Below, piece after piece: positions 4,811-7,693 of a stretch of 7,693 bases of DNA (position 1 is the stretch's first letter; every line of letters starts with the position of its first letter). A program made the position numbers and the translations under genes. This stretch comes from an uncultured Lachnospiraceae bacterium (GTDB taxonomy: Bacteria > Bacillota_A > Clostridia > Lachnospirales > Lachnospiraceae): positions 1-7,693 of the forward strand of contig CAJUOF010000035.1 of assembly GCA_910587905.1 (NCBI GenBank), written 5' to 3'. The notes under the pieces are model-generated. The model did not search any database. It was not told the origin of the DNA and saw nothing but the letters and a program-made list of their open reading frames with translations.

Positions 4811-6694
4811 CTATGCGGTCCTCTCAAACTGGCTGTTGTAGAGCTCCGCATAGAAGCCCTGCTTTTTAAGCAGCTCCTCGTGGGTGCCCTGTTCGATGAT
4901 GTCGCCGTCCTTCATGACCAAAATCAGGTCGGCGTCCCGGATGGTGGAGAGCCGGTGGGCGATCACGAAGCTGGTCCTGCCCCTCATCAGGTTGTCCATG
5001 GCCTTCTGAATCCGTTCCTCGGTCCTGGTATCCACGGAGCTGGTGGCCTCGTCCAGGATTAGGATTTTATTGTCCGCCAAAATGGCCCTGGCGATGGTGA
5101 GGAGCTGTTTCTGGCCCTGGGATACGTTCCCCGCCTCCTCGTTGAGCTCCAGGCCGTAGCCGTCCGGCAGGGTGGAAATGAAATGATGGGCGTGGGCCGC
5201 CTTCGCCGCCGCAATGACCTCCTCGTCGGTGGCATCAAGCTTCCCGTAGCGGATGTTTTCCATAATGGAGCCTTTGAACAGCCAGGTGTCCTGAAGGACC
5301 ATACCGAACAGTTCTCTGAGTTCACTCCGATTGAAGGAGCGGACGTCCTTCCCGTCAATGCGGATGGCTCCGCCGTTCACGTCATAAAACCGCATCAGAA
5401 GCTTCACCAGCGTGGTCTTTCCGGCGCCGGTGGGGCCGACGATGGCGATCTTCTTTCCGGCCGAAATCTCGGCGGAAAAATCGCCTATGATGATCTTGTC
5501 CGGCCGGTATCCAAACTTCACGTGGTCAAAGGACACATTCCCCTCAATCCCCGCAAGGGAAGCCGGATGTTCCGCCGTCTGATCCTCCTCCGGCTCCTCC
5601 AGAAATTCAAAGACCCGCTCTGCGGCCGCCGCTGTGGACTGGAGCAGGTTGGACACCTGGGCCATCTGGGTGATGGGCTGGGTGAAATTGCGCACGTACT
5701 GGATAAAGGACTGGATGTCCCCCACCTGGATCCGGCCACGGATGGTCAGGAAGCCGCCCACGATGGCCACGGCCACATATCCCAGATTTCCCACGAACTG
5801 CATCACCGGCTGCATCATGCCGGAGAAAAATTGGGACTTCCAGGCAGACTGGTACAGGATCCGGTTGGTCTCGTTAAATTCCCTGAGAACCTCGTCCTCC
5901 CGGTTGAATACCTTGATCACCGTGTGACCGCCGTAATTTTCCTCCACCTGGCCGTTGACTTTCCCCAGATATTCCTGCTGCTGTCTAAAAAACCGCTGGG
6001 AACGTTTGATGATGAAGGAGATCATGCCCATGGAGATCGGAAGGATCAGGAGGGCGATCACCGTCATCAGAGGGCTGATGGAAAGCATCATGATGAACAC
6101 GCCGACGATGGTCGTCACCGAGGTGATCATCTGGGTAATGCTCTGGTTCAGGCTCTGCCCCAGGGTGTCCACGTCGTTGGTGATCCGGGAAAGCACCTCG
6201 CCGTGGGTCTTGGTGTCGTAATAGTTCATGGGAAGCCGGTTGATCTTCTCCGACATTTCCTTTCTCATGCGGAAGCTGACCTTCTGGGAGATGGTCGTCA
6301 TGGTAAGCCCTTGGACAAAGCTGCACAAGGCGCTCACGCCGTAGAGCACCAAAAGCGTCAGGAGAATCCTTCCGATGGCGATGAAATCGATGCCGGGGCC
6401 CCCGGAAAGCTTGCCGGTCAGGCCGTTGAAGATCTCCGTGGTCGCCCTTCCGAGAATCTTGGGCCCCACCACGTTGAACACGGTGCTGGCCACCGCAAAG
6501 ACCAGGACCGTCAGGATTCCCCATTTGTACCGGCCCATGTAGGCAATCAGCTTCCTCATGGTCTTTCCAAAGTTCTTGGCCTTTTCCCCGCCGCCGGCGG
6601 GACCGCCGTGACCTCCCATTCCGCCCCGCCGCATCCTGGGGACAGGAGGATTCTGTCTCCCCTGATTGTTTGTCTGTTGTGTCTCTTTAGGCAT
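4811..6694 (-). CDS. Heterodimeric ABC exporter, subunit with intact catalytic site (permease-ATPase)
   Basis: This is a 627-residue half-transporter of the multidrug exporter type (LmrCD/BmrCD/EfrAB-like), in the cytoplasmic membrane. Residues 1-40 are a Gly/Arg/Pro-rich cytosolic extension. The transmembrane domain spans about 55-350. The nucleotide-binding domain has Walker A GPTGAGKT (420-427), Q-loop Gln468, signature SQGQ (525-528, not the canonical SGGQ), Walker B ILILDE with catalytic Glu549, and H-loop His580. The ATG at 6694 is preceded nine bases upstream by AAAGGAGG (6704-6711); an in-frame ATG at 6988 would add 98 residues that only shadow the upstream gene. It overlaps the stop of its partner by eight bases (ATGCCTAA), so the two are probably co-translated. 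The substrate cannot be told from sequence; drugs, lipids or peptides are all possible. The promoter lies outside the window, and no typical terminator follows. Confidence 0.93.
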   Translation of the reverse strand: MPKETQQTNNQGRQNPPVPRMRRGGMGGHGGPAGGGEKAKNFGKTMRKLIAYMGRYKWGILTVLVFAVASTVFNVVGPKILGRATTEIFNGLTGKLSGGPGIDFIAIGRILLTLLVLYGVSALCSFVQGLTMTTISQKVSFRMRKEMSEKINRLPMNYYDTKTHGEVLSRITNDVDTLGQSLNQSITQMITSVTTIVGVFIMMLSISPLMTVIALLILPISMGMISFIIKRSQRFFRQQQEYLGKVNGQVEENYGGHTVIKVFNREDEVLREFNETNRILYQSAWKSQFFSGMMQPVMQFVGNLGYVAVAIVGGFLTIRGRIQVGDIQSFIQYVRNFTQPITQMAQVSNLLQSTAAAAERVFEFLEEPEEDQTAEHPASLAGIEGNVSFDHVKFGYRPDKIIIGDFSAEISAGKKIAIVGPTGAGKTTLVKLLMRFYDVNGGAIRIDGKDVRSFNRSELRELFGMVLQDTWLFKGSIMENIRYGKLDATDEEVIAAAKAAHAHHFISTLPDGYGLELNEEAGNVSQGQKQLLTIARAILADNKILILDEATSSVDTRTEERIQKAMDNLMRGRTSFVIAHRLSTIRDADLILVMKDGDIIEQGTHEELLKKQGFYAELYNSQFERTA

Positions 6695-7693
6695 GTCCAA
6701 GTGCCTCCTTTCCCCCGTTCCCGGCAGAGCCGTTGTCCCCCGCACTCGCCGCAGGGTTTCCGTCTGCCGGTCCGTCATAAGGCTTCTCCCCCAGGTTTCC
6801 GGCAAGCTCCTCCTCCGAGAGCTGGGAGCCCGCGATTTGTCGGTAGACCTCGCAGCTTTCGAGAAGCTCCTGGTGGGTTCCCTTTCCTGCGATCCTCCCC
6901 TCGTCCAGCACGATGATCTGCTCCGCATGGAGGATGGTGCTGACCCTCTGTGCCACCAAAAGCTTCGTGCTGTCCGCCGCATATTCATTTAACGCCCGCC
7001 TGAGCGCCGCATCCGTCTTAAAGTCCAGGGCGGAAAAACTGTCGTCAAACACGTAGATGTTGGGCTTTTTCGCCACGGCCCTGGCAATGGAGAGCCGCTG
7101 CTTCTGTCCGCCGGACACGTTGGCACCGCCCTGGGCAATGTGGCTTTCATACTGCTCCGGCTTTTCCTCCACGAAGTCCGCCGCCTGGGCCACGGCCGCC
7201 GCCGACCGGATCTCTTCCTCGCCTGCATCCCGTCTGCCAAACCGCAGATTGGAGGCGATGGTTCCGGAAAAGAGCACGCCCTTTTGCGGCACGAATCCGA
7301 TCTGCTCCCTCAGCTCCGAGAGGGACAATTCCCGCACGTCCACGCCGTCCACCCTGACGGAACCTTCCGTCACGTCGTAGAGCCTTGGAAGCAGGTTCAC
7401 CAGGGTGGACTTTCCGCTTCCCGTGCTGCCGATAAAGGCCGTCGTCTCCCCCGGCCTCGCCGTAAAGGTAATGTCATGGAGCACATCGTTTCCGGCCCCC
7501 GGATACCGGAAGGAGACGTGATCAAATTCCACCACGCCCTTCGCACCATCCGGAAGCGTGGCCGGGGATGCCGGCTCCCCGATGGAAACCTCCGTCGTCA
7601 GCACCTCGTCGATACGCCCTGCCGCCACGGCGGCCCGGGGAAGCATGATGGATACCATGGTGATCATCAGGAACGCCATGACGATCTGCATGG
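6687..7693 (-). CDS. Heterodimeric ABC exporter, subunit with degenerate ATP site, C-terminal part (runs off right edge)
   Basis: This is the partner half-transporter, encoded just upstream of the intact-site subunit. About 335 codons are visible, starting within the last part of the membrane domain (residues 1-20 of the visible protein are hydrophobic); the start lies outside the window. The nucleotide-binding domain has Walker A GSTGSGKS (88-95), Q-loop Gln136, a canonical signature SGGQ (193-196), Walker B IYVFDD with Asp217 in place of the catalytic glutamate, and Gln248 where the H-loop histidine belongs (VAQRVSTI). These changes mark the non-hydrolysing site of asymmetric exporters such as TM287/288. 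The canonical SGGQ completes the intact site on the partner, while the partner's SQGQ completes the degenerate one. The last 44 residues (about 291-334) form a Gly/Asn/Ala-rich low-complexity tail without resemblance to the core domain. The stop at 6687 overlaps the next start. Confidence 0.93.
   Translation of the reverse strand, partial: MQIVMAFLMITMVSIMLPRAAVAAGRIDEVLTTEVSIGEPASPATLPDGAKGVVEFDHVSFRYPGAGNDVLHDITFTARPGETTAFIGSTGSGKSTLVNLLPRLYDVTEGSVRVDGVDVRELSLSELREQIGFVPQKGVLFSGTIASNLRFGRRDAGEEEIRSAAAVAQAADFVEEKPEQYESHIAQGGANVSGGQKQRLSIARAVAKKPNIYVFDDSFSALDFKTDAALRRALNEYAADSTKLLVAQRVSTILHAEQIIVLDEGRIAGKGTHQELLESCEVYRQIAGSQLSEEELAGNLGEKPYDGPADGNPAASAGDNGSAGNGGKEALGHA

Noticed and set aside
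5183..6916. A 577-codon open frame on the plus strand
   Set aside because: It is antisense to the ABC exporter genes along its whole length, is His/Gly/Pro-rich without any family signature, and has no ribosome binding site; it arises from the GC-rich third positions of the real genes.
6695..6988. A 98-residue N-terminal extension of the ABC subunit
   Set aside because: It is an Arg/Ser-rich shadow of the upstream exporter gene in another frame; a strong AAAGGAGG supports the ATG at 6694.
1..7693. CRISPR array, tRNA, rRNA, insertion sequence, prophage or toxin-antitoxin genes
   Set aside because: No regular spaced repeats, RNA gene signatures, transposase or integrase motifs, or small toxin pairs were found on either strand.

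Overview
The window looks like chromosomal DNA of an anaerobic, spore-forming member of the Clostridia, plausibly a Lachnospiraceae-type gut Firmicute. The evidence is a pyruvate:ferredoxin oxidoreductase, a transketolase split into two genes, a class II fructose-bisphosphate aldolase, an alpha/beta-type small acid-soluble spore protein, strong AGGAGG-type ribosome binding sites and sigma-A style promoters. Coding DNA is GC-rich in third positions and the intergenic gaps are AT-rich. No phage, transposon, CRISPR, rRNA or tRNA is visible.

Layout from left to right: the N-terminal 157 codons of nifJ (PFOR, minus strand) run off the left edge and have their own consensus promoter at 539-568. Next is a two-gene minus-strand operon for the N- and C-terminal halves of transketolase (2365 down to 600, overlapping by 13 bases). 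Its promoter carries three direct repeats of CCGGATTTT. Divergent from it is a 71-residue spore protein (2579-2794, plus) behind a sigma-G-like promoter. It converges on fba (3842 down to 2904), and the two share a strong hairpin terminator at 2841-2877. Divergent from fba is a 206-residue protein built of two tandem DUF4397-like repeats (4011-4631, plus), without a signal peptide and with a candidate sigma-K (late mother-cell) promoter. An intergenic patch at about 4640-4790 holds a 19-base inverted repeat and other short repeats. The right end holds two overlapping minus-strand genes for a heterodimeric ABC exporter. The downstream gene (6694 down to 4811) is complete and the upstream one runs off the right edge.

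Functionally, transketolase, aldolase and PFOR are steps linking the pentose phosphate pathway, glycolysis and acetyl-CoA formation, and together they make a central carbon metabolism neighbourhood in three separate transcription units. Two sporulation-linked genes appear to be interleaved: the spore protein, which is clear, and the DUF4397 protein, which is inferred. The exporter has one degenerate and one intact ATP site, and the motifs of the two subunits fit each other as expected for a heterodimer.

Most of the window is ordinary. The points most worth a second look are the leaderless DUF4397 duplication with its sigma-K-like promoter, the repeats over the transketolase and nifJ promoters, and the structured patch between the DUF4397 gene and the exporter operon. 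I see no clear case of an undescribed multi-gene system.
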